Source: JADZAI01 sp047602465 (GTDB taxonomy: Bacteria; Pseudomonadota; Alphaproteobacteria; Micropepsales; Micropepsaceae). Taken from it: a DNA stretch of 64,000 bases. Positions 53,716-61,535 of this stretch are shown one piece after another. Made by a program: the position numbers and the translations under genes. Numbering within the stretch: position 1 is the stretch's first letter; every line of letters begins with the position of its first letter. Under the pieces are notes generated by a model. That model had not been told where the DNA came from. It saw only the letters and a program-made list of their open reading frames with translations, and ran no database searches. The DNA is taken from positions 2,356,001-2,420,000 of the forward strand of contig JASGHF010000001.1 of assembly GCA_047602465.1 (NCBI GenBank), in the 5' to 3' direction.

Positions 53716-54234
53716 ATGACCGACACTCCGATCTTCACCCGTGCGACGCTGGATTCGCCCGTGGGAGCCTTGCTGCTGGTGCTCGATGGCGCGGTTCTGG
53801 TGGCGCTGGATTTCGAGGGCTACGAGGCGCGCATGATGCGGCTGCTGAAGCGCCGTTTTCCCAAGGCCCTGCTCAAGGCGGGTTCCGTCCCGAAGCCGGT
53901 GGCGGCGGCGCTGAAGGCCTATTTCAAGGGCGACCACGCTGCGCTGGACGCGCTCGAGGTGCGGCTGGGCGGCACAGCATTCCAGCAGAAGGTCTGGGCG
54001 GCCCTCCGCCGCATTCCAGCGGGCGAAACCTACGCCTATGGGCGTCTGGCCGAGGCGATCGGGTCACCCACGGCGCGGCGCGCGGTCGGGATGGCGAATG
54101 GCCTCAATCCGGTGGCGATCGTGATTCCGTGTCACCGGGTCATCGGCGCAGATGGCAGCCTGACGGGCTATGCAGGCGGCCTGACGCGCAAGACGTTCCT
54201 GCTGAGGCATGAAGGCGCGTCATTCCGCGCCTGA
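53716..54234 (+). CDS. ogt: Methylated-DNA--protein-cysteine S-methyltransferase Ogt
   Basis: 172 aa, a suicide repair protein that takes methyl groups from O6-methylguanine and O4-methylthymine. The active site PCHRV is intact (AIVIPCHRVIGADGSLTGYA), as are the helix-turn-helix region RRIPAGETYAYGRLAEAIGS, the Arg finger of PTARRAVGMANGLNP and the Asn hinge. The N-terminal domain is shorter than in Ada proteins. It forms an operon with the Ada/AlkA fusion, 16 bp upstream, so the alkylation response probably controls both. Confidence 0.94.
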   Translation: MTDTPIFTRATLDSPVGALLLVLDGAVLVALDFEGYEARMMRLLKRRFPKALLKAGSVPKPVAAALKAYFKGDHAALDALEVRLGGTAFQQKVWAALRRIPAGETYAYGRLAEAIGSPTARRAVGMANGLNPVAIVIPCHRVIGADGSLTGYAGGLTRKTFLLRHEGASFRA

Positions 54235-54241
54235 GGCTTGC

Positions 54242-54463
54242 TCAGAAGCCGGCGGCGGAGACCTTCTGGCCGCCGAGATCGGCTTCGGCGACATCGCCCG
54301 CCAGCACGCTCTCCGCGTAGCGCTCCATCCGGTCGGCGAGGTCGGCGGCGGCGGCCGGGTCTGCGGCGCTGCCATCCTGCACTGCGGCGCGCAGATCGGC
54401 GACCGCGCATTGGATGCGCAGGGCGATATCGCTGAACAGGCCGGGCGTGACGCGGGCATTCAT
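54242..54463 (-). CDS. Small helical hypothetical protein, 73 aa
   Basis: A short Ala-rich helical protein (FSDIALRIQCAVADLRAAVQ, AAAADLADRMERYAESVLAG) with no signal or membrane segment. The ATG at 54463 has no strong ribosome site. It is convergent with ogt, 7 bp apart. Three overlapping frames in other registers are also open here, so the call rests on composition and on the reasonable amphipathic-helix pattern. Function unknown. Confidence 0.5.
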   Translation of the reverse strand: MNARVTPGLFSDIALRIQCAVADLRAAVQDGSAADPAAAADLADRMERYAESVLAGDVAEADLGGQKVSAAGF

Positions 54464-54495
54464 CGTGGTGGAACTTTTCAGGCTTGAAAGACGAA

Positions 54496-54535
54496 GACGG
54501 CGGCGCTCCCGCTTGGGGTCGGGAGCGCCGCCGTC
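54496..54535. terminator. Strong hairpin of unknown role
   Basis: A perfect 16-bp stem GACGGCGGCGCTCCCG with an 8-base loop (CTTGGGGT). On the minus strand it ends in TTCGTCTTTC. No coding gene ends here; it would be a terminator for an unrecognised RNA from 54540-54700 on the minus strand. Confidence 0.5.
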
Positions 54536-54718
54536 AATGGGCGAAGGGAGGACTCGCCTCGGTCAGGCCACGCGACTGAGCCGCGCGACCATGAGAGGGG
54601 TATGGGGGTCCGGCGGCTCCAATCCGAGTAGGTAACTGCATGTAACGGGTGCTCTTGACGTTGCCCGGAACTCGGTCATGCTCCGCAAGCCCTTGGACAG
54701 GCTGGCTGTTCGGGGAAA

Positions 54719-54734
54719 CATCGATCAATCGATG
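54719..54734. promoter_or_regulatory. Palindrome upstream of the TPR protein gene
   Basis: CATCGAT-CA-ATCGATG lies 20 bp before the start codon at 54755 and could be an operator. Confidence 0.4.
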
Positions 54735-54754
54735 GTCTTGGGGACACGCGATTG

Positions 54755-56539
54755 ATGTTTGCGAGTGACGTAACGTCACGCGATGCGCGTGATGCGCTTG
54801 ACCGTGTGCTGTCGAGCGCCGAGTTCGCGTCCGCGACTCGGCTCGCAACATTTTTGCGCTATGTCGTTACGGAAAGTCTGGAGGGGCGAGCGGGCAGCCT
54901 GAAGGGCTATTCCATCGCCGTCGACGTGTTTGAACGCCCGGCCGATTTCGACCAGGCGGCGGACCCGATCGTACGGGTCGAGGCGAGCCGGCTGAGGCGT
55001 GCGCTGGCCCAGTACTATCAGGGTTCGGGGAACAGCGATCCGGTCGTCATCGAGTTGCCGCGCGGCGGGTATGTGCCGAGCTTCCGGCGGCGGGCCGAAG
55101 CAGCCTCTGCCGAGCCTGACGCTGTCGCGGCGGAGCCTCCGCCCGACAGGCCGCCTGATCCTCCCCTCAAGGTCACACAGCTCCCGGGCGTTTTGTCGTT
55201 CCGTTACGTCATGATCGGCGCGGTGCTCATGATCGGGCTCGCGATCGGCTATCTGGTTTATGTCGCCGCCAATCTGGAACCGGGCGTGCCGCCAAGCGTC
55301 GGCCGCAGTTCCGGCGCGGTTCCCTCGCCCGCACTCAACGCTGCGCCCAGCCCTGTTGCGGGGCGGTTCCAGCCGGTGATCGCCGTGACGGCGCTCGCCA
55401 ATCTGAGCAGCGACAGCGCCGACGATCTGGTGGCGCGCGGATTGACCGAGGAACTGGTCGTCAATCTCGCCCGGTTCCAGGAATTCGTCGTCTACCAGGC
55501 GGCCGGCGACCAGACCCTGCCCGATACGGGATATGTGCTGTCCGGCACCGTACGCCGTGCCGGAACCGACATCCGTGTAACCGTCCAGCTGGCCGAGATG
55601 CCCGGCAGCCGCATGGTCTGGACCCAGACCTATGAGCGCATCTACGAGGTCGGCAATCTGCTGGCCATCCAGGACGAGATCGCGAGCAGCGTCGCGACCG
55701 CCATCGGGCAGTCCGACGGCATCATCTATGAGCGTGAGCTCGCCAATGCTGCGGCGCGGCCCGCCACGATGGAGGGCTATACCTGCGTGCTGGGCGTCTA
55801 TGCGTATTGGCGGGCTTTCGATCCTGCCGAGCACGCAAGACTGCGGGATTGCCTGGAGAAGACGGTCGCCGACGATCCAGGTTATGCCGACGCCTGGCAG
55901 ATGCTGACCTTCATGTATCTGGACGAGTATCGTTATGGCTACAACACGCGGCCGATGACGGCCTATCGCCCGCTCGACAAGGCGCTGGAGACCGCCCAGC
56001 GCGCCGTTTTCCTGGCGGCGACGGATGCCCGCTCCTATGAAGCGCTTTACGCCGCATATTTCTATCGCGGCGATGTCGAGGCGTTTCGCCGGACCGGCGC
56101 AGACGCGCGCCGGCTGAACCCCAACAACCCCGACATCATGGCCGATTTCGGCAACAAGCTGGTCAATATCGGCGCCTATGACGAAGGCGCGGCATTGATC
56201 CGCAAGGCGCTGGGCCTGAACCCCGGTCATCCCGGCTGGTACAATATCGGCATGGTGATCGAAGCCTATCGGCGCGGCGCCTATGACGAGGCGCTGGCCG
56301 CCGCCGAACGGATGAACATGCCGCTGCATTATCGCAGCTGGATGTTCTTCGCGATGATCTATGGCGAGATGGGCGACGGCGCGCGGGCGCTGGCGGCCAG
56401 GGAAGAACTGTTGAAGCTGGAACCCGACTTCGAGCTGAACGCGCGCAGCGACATGAAGAAATGGGGTTTTCGCGCGGACCTCGTCGAGATGTGCGTCGCG
56501 GGGCTGAAAAAGGCCGGGCTCGAGATTTCCGGCCCCTGA
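54755..56539 (+). CDS. Membrane TPR protein with N-terminal regulatory module (adenylate-cyclase-like family, no cyclase domain)
   Basis: 594 aa. The N-terminus has the module RLATFLRYVVTESLEGRAGS, GYSIAVDVFERPADFDQAAD, VRVEASRLRRALAQYYQGSG and ELPRGGYVPSF, which is widespread ahead of CadC- or cyclase-like proteins. A single membrane helix follows (YVMIGAVLMIGLAIGYLVYV, near 155). Then comes a TolB/FlgO-like segment (IAVTALANLSSDSADDLVAR, VLSGTVRRAGTDIRVTVQLA) and TPR repeats to the end. There is no guanylate/adenylate cyclase signature, so only the sensing and scaffold parts remain. The ATG at 54755 is the first good start. A short palindrome lies upstream. Confidence 0.78.
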   Translation: MFASDVTSRDARDALDRVLSSAEFASATRLATFLRYVVTESLEGRAGSLKGYSIAVDVFERPADFDQAADPIVRVEASRLRRALAQYYQGSGNSDPVVIELPRGGYVPSFRRRAEAASAEPDAVAAEPPPDRPPDPPLKVTQLPGVLSFRYVMIGAVLMIGLAIGYLVYVAANLEPGVPPSVGRSSGAVPSPALNAAPSPVAGRFQPVIAVTALANLSSDSADDLVARGLTEELVVNLARFQEFVVYQAAGDQTLPDTGYVLSGTVRRAGTDIRVTVQLAEMPGSRMVWTQTYERIYEVGNLLAIQDEIASSVATAIGQSDGIIYERELANAAARPATMEGYTCVLGVYAYWRAFDPAEHARLRDCLEKTVADDPGYADAWQMLTFMYLDEYRYGYNTRPMTAYRPLDKALETAQRAVFLAATDARSYEALYAAYFYRGDVEAFRRTGADARRLNPNNPDIMADFGNKLVNIGAYDEGAALIRKALGLNPGHPGWYNIGMVIEAYRRGAYDEALAAAERMNMPLHYRSWMFFAMIYGEMGDGARALAAREELLKLEPDFELNARSDMKKWGFRADLVEMCVAGLKKAGLEISGP

Positions 56540-56603
56540 CTTGGCGGCGCGGCGGGCTGTGATATGCCAGCCCGCACAAGACAAACATCAGGGCAGGACG
56601 GAT

Positions 56604-57389
56604 ATGGGCAGGCTTGAAGGCAAGAGCGCGATCGTGACCGGCGCGGCAAGCGGCATCGGCCGCGCCAGCGCCATTCTCTTTGCAGCCGAAGGCGCAAAGC
56701 TGGTGATCGCCGACAAGGCGGACGCGGTGAACGAAACGGCTGACATCATCGCCAAGGCCGGCGGCACGGCAGCGGCGCTGACCGGCGATGCCGCCGACGA
56801 GGCCTTTGTCGCCAGCCTCGTGGCGCGCGCCGTCGCCGACTACGGCAAGCTGGATGTGTTCTATGCCAATGCCGGGATCATCGGGCCGTATGTGCCGCTG
56901 ACCGAAATCGACGCGCCCGGCGTCGCCGAGCTGCTGCGCGTCAATCTGATCGGGCCGATGCTGGCGGTGAAACACGCCGCCAAGGCGATGATTCCGAACG
57001 GCAAGGGGTCGATCATCTGCACCGCCTCGGTCGCGGGCATCCGTTCGGGTGCGGGGCCTGCGCCGTACAGCGCGTCGAAGGCGGGCGTCATGAACCTGGC
57101 GGCGACGGCGGCGAACGAGCTTTACGGCACGGGCGTGCGCGTCAACGCGATCTGCCCCGGCCTCATCGAGACCGGGATGACGAAGCCCATCTTCGACCAG
57201 AGCCGCGCGCGCGGCACCGATGGCAAGATCGGCCAGCTCAATCCGCTGAACCGTTACGGCGTGCCGTCCGAGATCGCGCATATGGCGCTGTTCCTCGCTT
57301 CCGACGACGCCTCCTACGTGAACGGCCAGGCGGTGGCGGTGGATGGCGGTCTGTCGTCGTCGCATCCCGTGGTGCGGGCGAAGCGCTGA
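56604..57389 (+). CDS. Short-chain dehydrogenase/reductase
   Basis: 261 aa, NAD(P)-dependent. The Rossmann motif TGAASGIGRASA, the acidic cofactor residue in LVIADKADAV (which favours NAD), NAG as YANAGI, the catalytic Ser in TASVAGIRSG, and YxxxK as YSASKAG are all present, with a PG turn in NAICPGLIETGM and the C-terminal VNGQAVAVDGG. An AGGACGG site precedes the ATG. The next gene starts 3 bp later, so it is cotranscribed with the uridine-kinase-like gene. The substrate cannot be told. Confidence 0.92.
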   Translation: MGRLEGKSAIVTGAASGIGRASAILFAAEGAKLVIADKADAVNETADIIAKAGGTAAALTGDAADEAFVASLVARAVADYGKLDVFYANAGIIGPYVPLTEIDAPGVAELLRVNLIGPMLAVKHAAKAMIPNGKGSIICTASVAGIRSGAGPAPYSASKAGVMNLAATAANELYGTGVRVNAICPGLIETGMTKPIFDQSRARGTDGKIGQLNPLNRYGVPSEIAHMALFLASDDASYVNGQAVAVDGGLSSSHPVVRAKR

Positions 57390-57392
57390 AAC

Positions 57393-58028
57393 ATGGCGCG
57401 GCGCACCGCCTTTGTGGTCGCGGTGGCGGGCGGTTCGGCCAGCGGCAAAACGTGCTTTGCGCGCGATCTCGCCGCCGCGCTGAAACCGCTGGATGCGGCG
57501 ATCGTGGAGGAGGATGCCTATTATCATCCGGCGTCCGTGCGCGGGCCGGGCGATGTCACCACCTATAATTTCGACCGGCCCGAAACGAAGGATTTCGCGC
57601 TGCTGACGGCTCACCTGCTGGCCGGACAGGCGGGTGAGGTGTTTCACCGGCCGCACTACGATTTCCCGACGCATGACCGGACGGATGAGGTGACGGCGGT
57701 GCCGCCGGCCGATGTGCTGATCGTCGAGGGGCTGCACAATTTGACCGTCGCGGAAATCCGGGCGCTCGCCGACCTCACGGTGTTCGTCGACGCCACCTAT
57801 GCGCTGCGCCGCGAACGGCGCGTGGCGCGCGATGTGGCGGAGCGGGGGCGGCGGCAGGACGATACCGAACGTCAGTTCGATGCGGTGGTGGAGCCGATGC
57901 ACCAGTTGCATGTCGAGCCGCAGAAGCATGTCGCGGCGCGCGTGGTTGCGAACGAGGGCGACCGGGCGGCGCTGGCGATCGCCGCGCACGACGCGGCGGC
58001 GGAGATAAAGCGCGCTTTGGCTGTTTGA
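57393..58028 (+). CDS. Uridine kinase-like P-loop NTPase
   Basis: 211 aa. A Walker A motif opens the protein (VAVAGGSASGKTCFARDLAA), then EEDAYYH, NFDRPETKDFALLTAHL, RPHYDFPTHDRTDEV and VEGLHNL, which are the landmarks of uridine kinases and phosphoribulokinase-like enzymes. A uridine kinase phosphorylates uridine and cytidine with ATP or GTP in pyrimidine salvage. The C-terminal region (HQLHVEPQKHVAARVVANEG) is consistent. It is coupled to the SDR gene just upstream. Confidence 0.87.
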   Translation: MARRTAFVVAVAGGSASGKTCFARDLAAALKPLDAAIVEEDAYYHPASVRGPGDVTTYNFDRPETKDFALLTAHLLAGQAGEVFHRPHYDFPTHDRTDEVTAVPPADVLIVEGLHNLTVAEIRALADLTVFVDATYALRRERRVARDVAERGRRQDDTERQFDAVVEPMHQLHVEPQKHVAARVVANEGDRAALAIAAHDAAAEIKRALAV

Positions 58029-58098
58029 GCGGAACGCCAGCGTCGGTTCGCGGGTTTCCTCTCCATGCAAGGCGCATCGGCGCCAGGGAGATGAAACC

Positions 58099-58179
58099 AT
58101 GGACACCCTTCTTCTGATCGTGATCCTGCTGCTTTTGCTTGGCGGCGGCGGGTGGGGCTATTCGCGCTGGCGCGGCTAG
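58099..58179 (+). CDS. 26-residue hydrophobic membrane mini-protein
   Basis: A frame too short for routine gene calls: MDTLLLIVILLLLLGGGGWG then YSRWRG. It is one membrane helix followed by a Gly-run and a basic Trp/Arg tail, which recalls the small DUF3309-type proteins of alphaproteobacteria. A GGGAGA ribosome site lies 9 bases before the ATG. It ends in TAG within CTAG, shared with the stop of the convergent aldo/keto reductase. I take it as real because of the site and composition; the role is unknown. Confidence 0.6.
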   Translation: MDTLLLIVILLLLLGGGGWGYSRWRG

Positions 58180-59177
58180 GCCGCGATCTCTTCGGTATCG
58201 ACGCTGGCCTGCGCCGCCTTGTTATAGCGCGGTCCGGCGACCGTTGACGGGTTCACCAGCTCGTCGATCCTGGCCATCAGCGCGTCGTCCAGCGTGACGA
58301 CAGCGCCGACGGCGTTCTCTTCCATGTGTTTCACATTCGTCGTGCCGGGGATGGGCACGATGTGATCGCCGCGCGCCAGCACCCAGGCGAGGCACAGCTG
58401 CGCCGGCGTGCATTCCGCCTCGCGCGCCAGCGCCTTCCACCCTTCCAGCAGCTTCAGGTTCGAGACGAAATTGTCGCCAAGGAAGCGCGGCATGGTGCGG
58501 CGGAGGTCGTGTTCGGCCAGCGCCTCGATATCATGCACGCCATCGGCGAGGAAGCCGCGGGCGACCGGTGAGAACGCGACGAAGGCGGTGCCAAGTTCGG
58601 CGCAGGCTTGCAGCACCGCGACTTCCGGGTTGCGGGTCCAGGGCGAGTATTCGGTCTGCAGCGCGGTGATGGGGTGTTCGGCATGGGCGCGGCGCAGGGT
58701 CTCGGCGCCGACCTCCGAAAGGCCGATGGCGCGGATTTTCCCCTCGCGCTTCGCGTCGGCCAGCGCGCCGACGCTCTCCTCGATGGGAACGCGGCGGTCC
58801 CAGCGGTGGATGTAATAGAGGTCGATCACGTCGGTCTTCAGGCGGCGCAGGCTGTCCTCGAGCGTCGCTTTCAGGCTTTCCGGGCGGCCGACGATCTCGC
58901 GCTTGCCGTCGGGCGTGGCGACGAGGCCGCATTTGCTGGCGAGGATGAAGTCCTTGCGGTGCGGGCTCAGCACCTCGCCCACCAGTTCCTCGTTGTGGCC
59001 GAGACCGTAGAGCGCGGCGGTGTCGAAGAAGGTGGTGCCGATCTCAAGCGCCCGCAGCAGCAGCGCCCGCGCTTCCTCTCGCGGCGGCGGCGGGCCATAG
59101 GCATGGCTGAGCGACATGCAGCCAAGGCCGATGGCCGAAACCTCGAAGTCGCCAACGCGGCGGGTGGGCAGGGGCAT
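58176..59177 (-). CDS. Aldo/keto reductase
   Basis: 333 aa, a TIM-barrel NADP(H)-dependent oxidoreductase. Signatures: AIGLGCMSLSHAYG at the N-terminus, catalytic Asp and Tyr in TTFFDTAALYGLGHNEEL, Lys in ILASKCGL, His in DLYYIHRWD, and the cofactor Ser/Arg region in VPIPGTTNVKHMEENA. It belongs to the group of AKRs that handle aldehydes and quinones (often called YakC or AKR11-14 like). It overlaps the 3-prime end of the mini-protein gene by four bases. No partner genes are seen on its strand. Confidence 0.92.
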   Translation of the reverse strand: MPLPTRRVGDFEVSAIGLGCMSLSHAYGPPPPREEARALLLRALEIGTTFFDTAALYGLGHNEELVGEVLSPHRKDFILASKCGLVATPDGKREIVGRPESLKATLEDSLRRLKTDVIDLYYIHRWDRRVPIEESVGALADAKREGKIRAIGLSEVGAETLRRAHAEHPITALQTEYSPWTRNPEVAVLQACAELGTAFVAFSPVARGFLADGVHDIEALAEHDLRRTMPRFLGDNFVSNLKLLEGWKALAREAECTPAQLCLAWVLARGDHIVPIPGTTNVKHMEENAVGAVVTLDDALMARIDELVNPSTVAGPRYNKAAQASVDTEEIAA

Positions 59178-59269
59178 GGAATGCTTTCAGGCTATGTTGA
59201 GTTCGGACAAGGGTGAGCGGCGGGGCGGGAGCGGTCAACATTGGGTGCAGCCGCCGCGTCGAGCCGATC

Positions 59270-59298
59270 TTGCGGGATTGTACTTATTTAAGTACAAT
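59270..59298 (+). promoter_or_regulatory. Promoter and operator of the toxin-antitoxin operon
   Basis: TTGTACTTATTTAAGTACAA (59278-59297) is a palindrome with 8-base arms, resembling TGTAC-type YefM boxes. A -35 TTGCGG (59270-59275) and a -10 TACAAT (59293-59298), 17 bp apart, overlap it, so binding would block transcription. Confidence 0.7.
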
Positions 59299-59303
59299 AA
59301 GCC

Positions 59304-59558
59304 ATGCGTACGACCTCCTACAGCGATCTCCGGAAGAACCTGGCGTCCGAACTGGACGCCGTGGCGGCGGACCATGAGCCGGTGATCATCACGCGCGACC
59401 GGGGCAAGCCAGCGGCAGTGCTGATGAGCCTTGAGGATTTCGCCTCCTATGAGGAGACGCGCTACCTGCTGCGCAGCCCGGCCAATGCCGAGCGGCTGAT
59501 GGAGAGCGTGGCGGCGCTTGAGGGCGGCAAGGGCAAGGCGCGGGCCCTCGCCGAGTGA
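59304..59558 (+). CDS. yefM: Antitoxin of the YefM/Phd family
   Basis: 84 aa. The N-terminal DNA-binding part (MRTTSYSDLRKNLASELDAV, ITRDRGKPAAVLMSLEDFAS) is the Phd/YefM fold and the C-terminal half (SYEETRYLLRSPANAERLME) is the disordered toxin-wrapping tail. It neutralises YoeB by masking its active site and represses its own promoter with the toxin. The palindrome just upstream is the likely operator. Its stop overlaps the toxin start (GTGA), so synthesis is coupled. Confidence 0.92.
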   Translation: MRTTSYSDLRKNLASELDAVAADHEPVIITRDRGKPAAVLMSLEDFASYEETRYLLRSPANAERLMESVAALEGGKGKARALAE

Positions 59559-59809
59559 AGCTCATCTTCTCCGCGCAGGCGTGGGAGGATTACCTCTATT
59601 GGCAGGCGCATGACCGCAAATTGCTGGAGCGGATCAACGGCCTCATCAAGGAAGCCAGCCGGACCCCGTTTCAGGGCACCGGCAAGCCCGAGCCGCTGCG
59701 CGGGCCGCTTGCAGGCTGGTGGTCGCGGCGGATCAATCAGGAGCACCGGCTGGTCTACAGGCCGAGCGAGGACGGGTTGCTGATCGCGCAGTGCCGGTAT
59801 CACTATTGA
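59555..59809 (+). CDS. yoeB: YoeB family mRNA interferase toxin
   Basis: 84 aa from a GTG start that overlaps the antitoxin stop. The pattern follows E. coli YoeB throughout: KLIFSAQAWEDYLYWQAHDR, INGLIKEASRTPFQGTGKPE, and the catalytic GWWSRRINQEHRLVYR with Arg and His, ending in the conserved CRYHY. YoeB cleaves mRNA on the ribosome at the A site. All key residues are present, so it should be active. It forms an operon with the antitoxin. Confidence 0.94.
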   Translation: MKLIFSAQAWEDYLYWQAHDRKLLERINGLIKEASRTPFQGTGKPEPLRGPLAGWWSRRINQEHRLVYRPSEDGLLIAQCRYHY

Positions 59810-59833
59810 ACAGTACTGAGGGCTGATGGCCGC

Positions 59834-60652
59834 ATGCCGGGATACAATCACTATCCAGATTGCGGGTGCGGCTGGTGTGTTAAAGACAGACTGTCCGAAG
59901 CCACATCTATCTTCGACCAAGCGACCCGAAACCAGCCTACTTGGTCTGTTGAATCAGGCTTCGACGCCTACACGATACCGAATGCGAAGTGTCCTGTTTG
60001 TGGCGACCCGGTATTCTTCTATCAGTCGCCTAACGGTGGGCGCGTCTTCTTCGACGAGCTTGGCCCGCCCTGGCCAAAACACCCTTGCACCGACAACTAT
60101 GTCAGGCCGAGGCGTTCACCTGCCGAGCAGACCCAAGCCGCGATCGGTCCTCAGTGGAGGCGCGATGGATGGGTGCCTATCCAGATCGGAGAAGTGAACA
60201 ACGTATGGAGCGAAGAGTGGCGGCTCGTCAGAATTCGCCGTGTTGGTTCTCAAAAATGGCTGACTCGCGTTGTACCGAGAGCCGCGAGTCCTGATAGCTC
60301 GATGCCGGCGCTAATGAAGCCTATAAATGACCTTGGCGTTGGTCAGGTAAGTTGGTTGAGCCGGTTCGGGGGATTGCCTGCTACGACCTGGCTGAACTTT
60401 CGGGGGTTCAAGCTTTGCAGGATTGCCAAGTTTGAAGCTGGGATGGCCGACGACAGGGATGCTATGGCCGAAATAGGGGCCAGAATCTCCATTGACTGGA
60501 TTCCGTTGCAATCAGGAAGGACCAGTTTGGAGGCCCCCAAATGGCTGGACCTGAAGTTTGGTCACGCATGGCTTTTGAAGGCGGAAAGAGCAGGTTCCAT
60601 GGTGGCGAGAAAAATTTTGGCGGATTCTCGCTTCAAGGCCCTGAATCCGTAG
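59834..60652 (+). CDS. Cys-rich (zinc-ribbon-like) hypothetical protein, 272 aa
   Basis: The N-terminus reads MPGYNHYPDCGCGWCVKDR, with three Cys in CGCGWC pattern, and about 45 residues later comes AKCPVCGDPVFFYQSPNGGR and WPKHPC. This resembles a zinc-binding head of the type HYPDCxCGWC seen in many uncharacterised bacterial proteins. The remainder is predicted alpha/beta with no motif I know. Codon use and GC content are clearly lower than in the neighbours, so it is probably acquired. It starts 24 bp after the toxin stop and may be cotranscribed with the toxin-antitoxin pair, or be an independent acquired gene beside it. Confidence 0.75.
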   Translation: MPGYNHYPDCGCGWCVKDRLSEATSIFDQATRNQPTWSVESGFDAYTIPNAKCPVCGDPVFFYQSPNGGRVFFDELGPPWPKHPCTDNYVRPRRSPAEQTQAAIGPQWRRDGWVPIQIGEVNNVWSEEWRLVRIRRVGSQKWLTRVVPRAASPDSSMPALMKPINDLGVGQVSWLSRFGGLPATTWLNFRGFKLCRIAKFEAGMADDRDAMAEIGARISIDWIPLQSGRTSLEAPKWLDLKFGHAWLLKAERAGSMVARKILADSRFKALNP

Positions 60653-60784
60653 CGCGGCAAGAGTTGGGCATGCGGATCGCCTCCCTTGCACTTTCTCCCC
60701 CCTTCCTGTATCTCCGCCCGCTCTTGAATGGGGTGGCCCGGCGGAAGGACATGCCGTGGCGGCCCTCAATGCACGGATAAATAC

Positions 60785-60804
60785 GCGGTTTTCCGCCTCT
60801 TTTT
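60785..60804 (+). terminator. Short hairpin with T-run in the rpmI leader
   Basis: GCGG-TTTT-CCGC followed by CTCTTTTT, 31 bp before rpmI, in a 183-bp leader that has no gene. The stem is only 4 bp. It could be an attenuator of the ribosomal operon, or chance. Confidence 0.3.
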
Positions 60805-60835
60805 GTCCGCGCTCTCAAACACTGAGAGGTGCGAA

Positions 60836-61036
60836 ATGTCCAAACTGAAGACGAAGTCGGGCGCCAAAAAGCGCTTCAAATTCACGGCTTCAGGCAAGGT
60901 GAAGTCCGGCGTCGCCGGTAAGCGTCACCGCCTGTCGAGCCATTCGGGCGACTACATCCGCACGCAGCGCGGCACCAAGGTGATCTCGGAATCCGAGACG
61001 CGCCGGGTCGAGCTGTGGATGCCGTACGACCGTTGA
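60836..61036 (+). CDS. rpmI: 50S ribosomal protein bL35
   Basis: 66 aa. MSKLKTKSGAKKRFKFTASG, GKRHRLSSHSG and WMPYDR are the bL35 landmarks. It is a basic protein of the large subunit. It is followed by rplT after 27 bp. The usual upstream gene infC is absent here, so the operon starts at rpmI or from a distant promoter. The start is fixed by the conserved N-terminus. Confidence 0.97.
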   Translation: MSKLKTKSGAKKRFKFTASGKVKSGVAGKRHRLSSHSGDYIRTQRGTKVISESETRRVELWMPYDR

Positions 61037-61063
61037 TCCAGAAGAATTTGAAGGACTAGCCAT

Positions 61064-61432
61064 ATGTCACGCGTCAAACGGGGCGTTACCGCCCACGCCA
61101 AGCACAAGAAGGTCTTGAAGGCCGCGAAGGGCTTTTACGGCCGCCGCAAGAACACGATCCGCACCGCCAAGGCCGCTGTCGATCGCGCCGGCACGAACGC
61201 CTATATCGGCCGCAAGCTGCGCAAGCGGAACTTCCGCGCCCTCTGGATCCAGCGCATCAACGCCGCCGTCCGCGAGCACGGCCTGACCTATGGCCGATTT
61301 ATCGACGGCCTCGCGAAGGCTGGTGTCACGGTCGACCGCAAGATCCTGTCGGACCTCGCCATCACCCAACCCGAGGCCTTCAAGGCTCTCGTGGACCAGG
61401 CGAACGCGGCGCTGCCCAAGGCTGCCGCCTAA
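61064..61432 (+). CDS. rplT: 50S ribosomal protein bL20
   Basis: 122 aa. MSRVKRGVTAHAKHKKVLKA, AKGFYGRRKNTIRTAKAAVD, YIGRKLRKRNFRALWIQRIN and YGRFIDGLAKAGVTVDRKIL are bL20 signatures. It binds 23S rRNA early in assembly, and in some bacteria represses its own operon by binding the rpmI leader. It is followed by a 103-bp space with two hairpins, then pheS. Confidence 0.97.
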   Translation: MSRVKRGVTAHAKHKKVLKAAKGFYGRRKNTIRTAKAAVDRAGTNAYIGRKLRKRNFRALWIQRINAAVREHGLTYGRFIDGLAKAGVTVDRKILSDLAITQPEAFKALVDQANAALPKAAA

Positions 61433-61440
61433 AGCATCCT

Positions 61441-61509
61441 GAAACGCGCGTTTTCTCGCGTTTCGGTCTGGTCCAAACGGGGGCGTGGCGGCATAAACCC
61501 GCCGCGCCC
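61441..61509 (+). promoter_or_regulatory. Two hairpins in the rplT-pheS space
   Basis: GAAACGCG-8 bases-CGCGTTTC (61441-61464) and GGGCGTGGCGG-CATAAAC-CCGCCGCGCCC (61481-61509, one G-U pair). They could form an attenuator or processing site for pheST. Only weak T-rich tails follow. Confidence 0.35.
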
Positions 61510-61535
61510 TGCTTCGTTTTCCAGGACAGACCACA

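Noticed and set aside
54209..54487. Plus-strand and alternate minus-strand frames around the 73-aa gene
   Set aside because: No ribosome site; the minus frame 54242-54463 has the more protein-like pattern.
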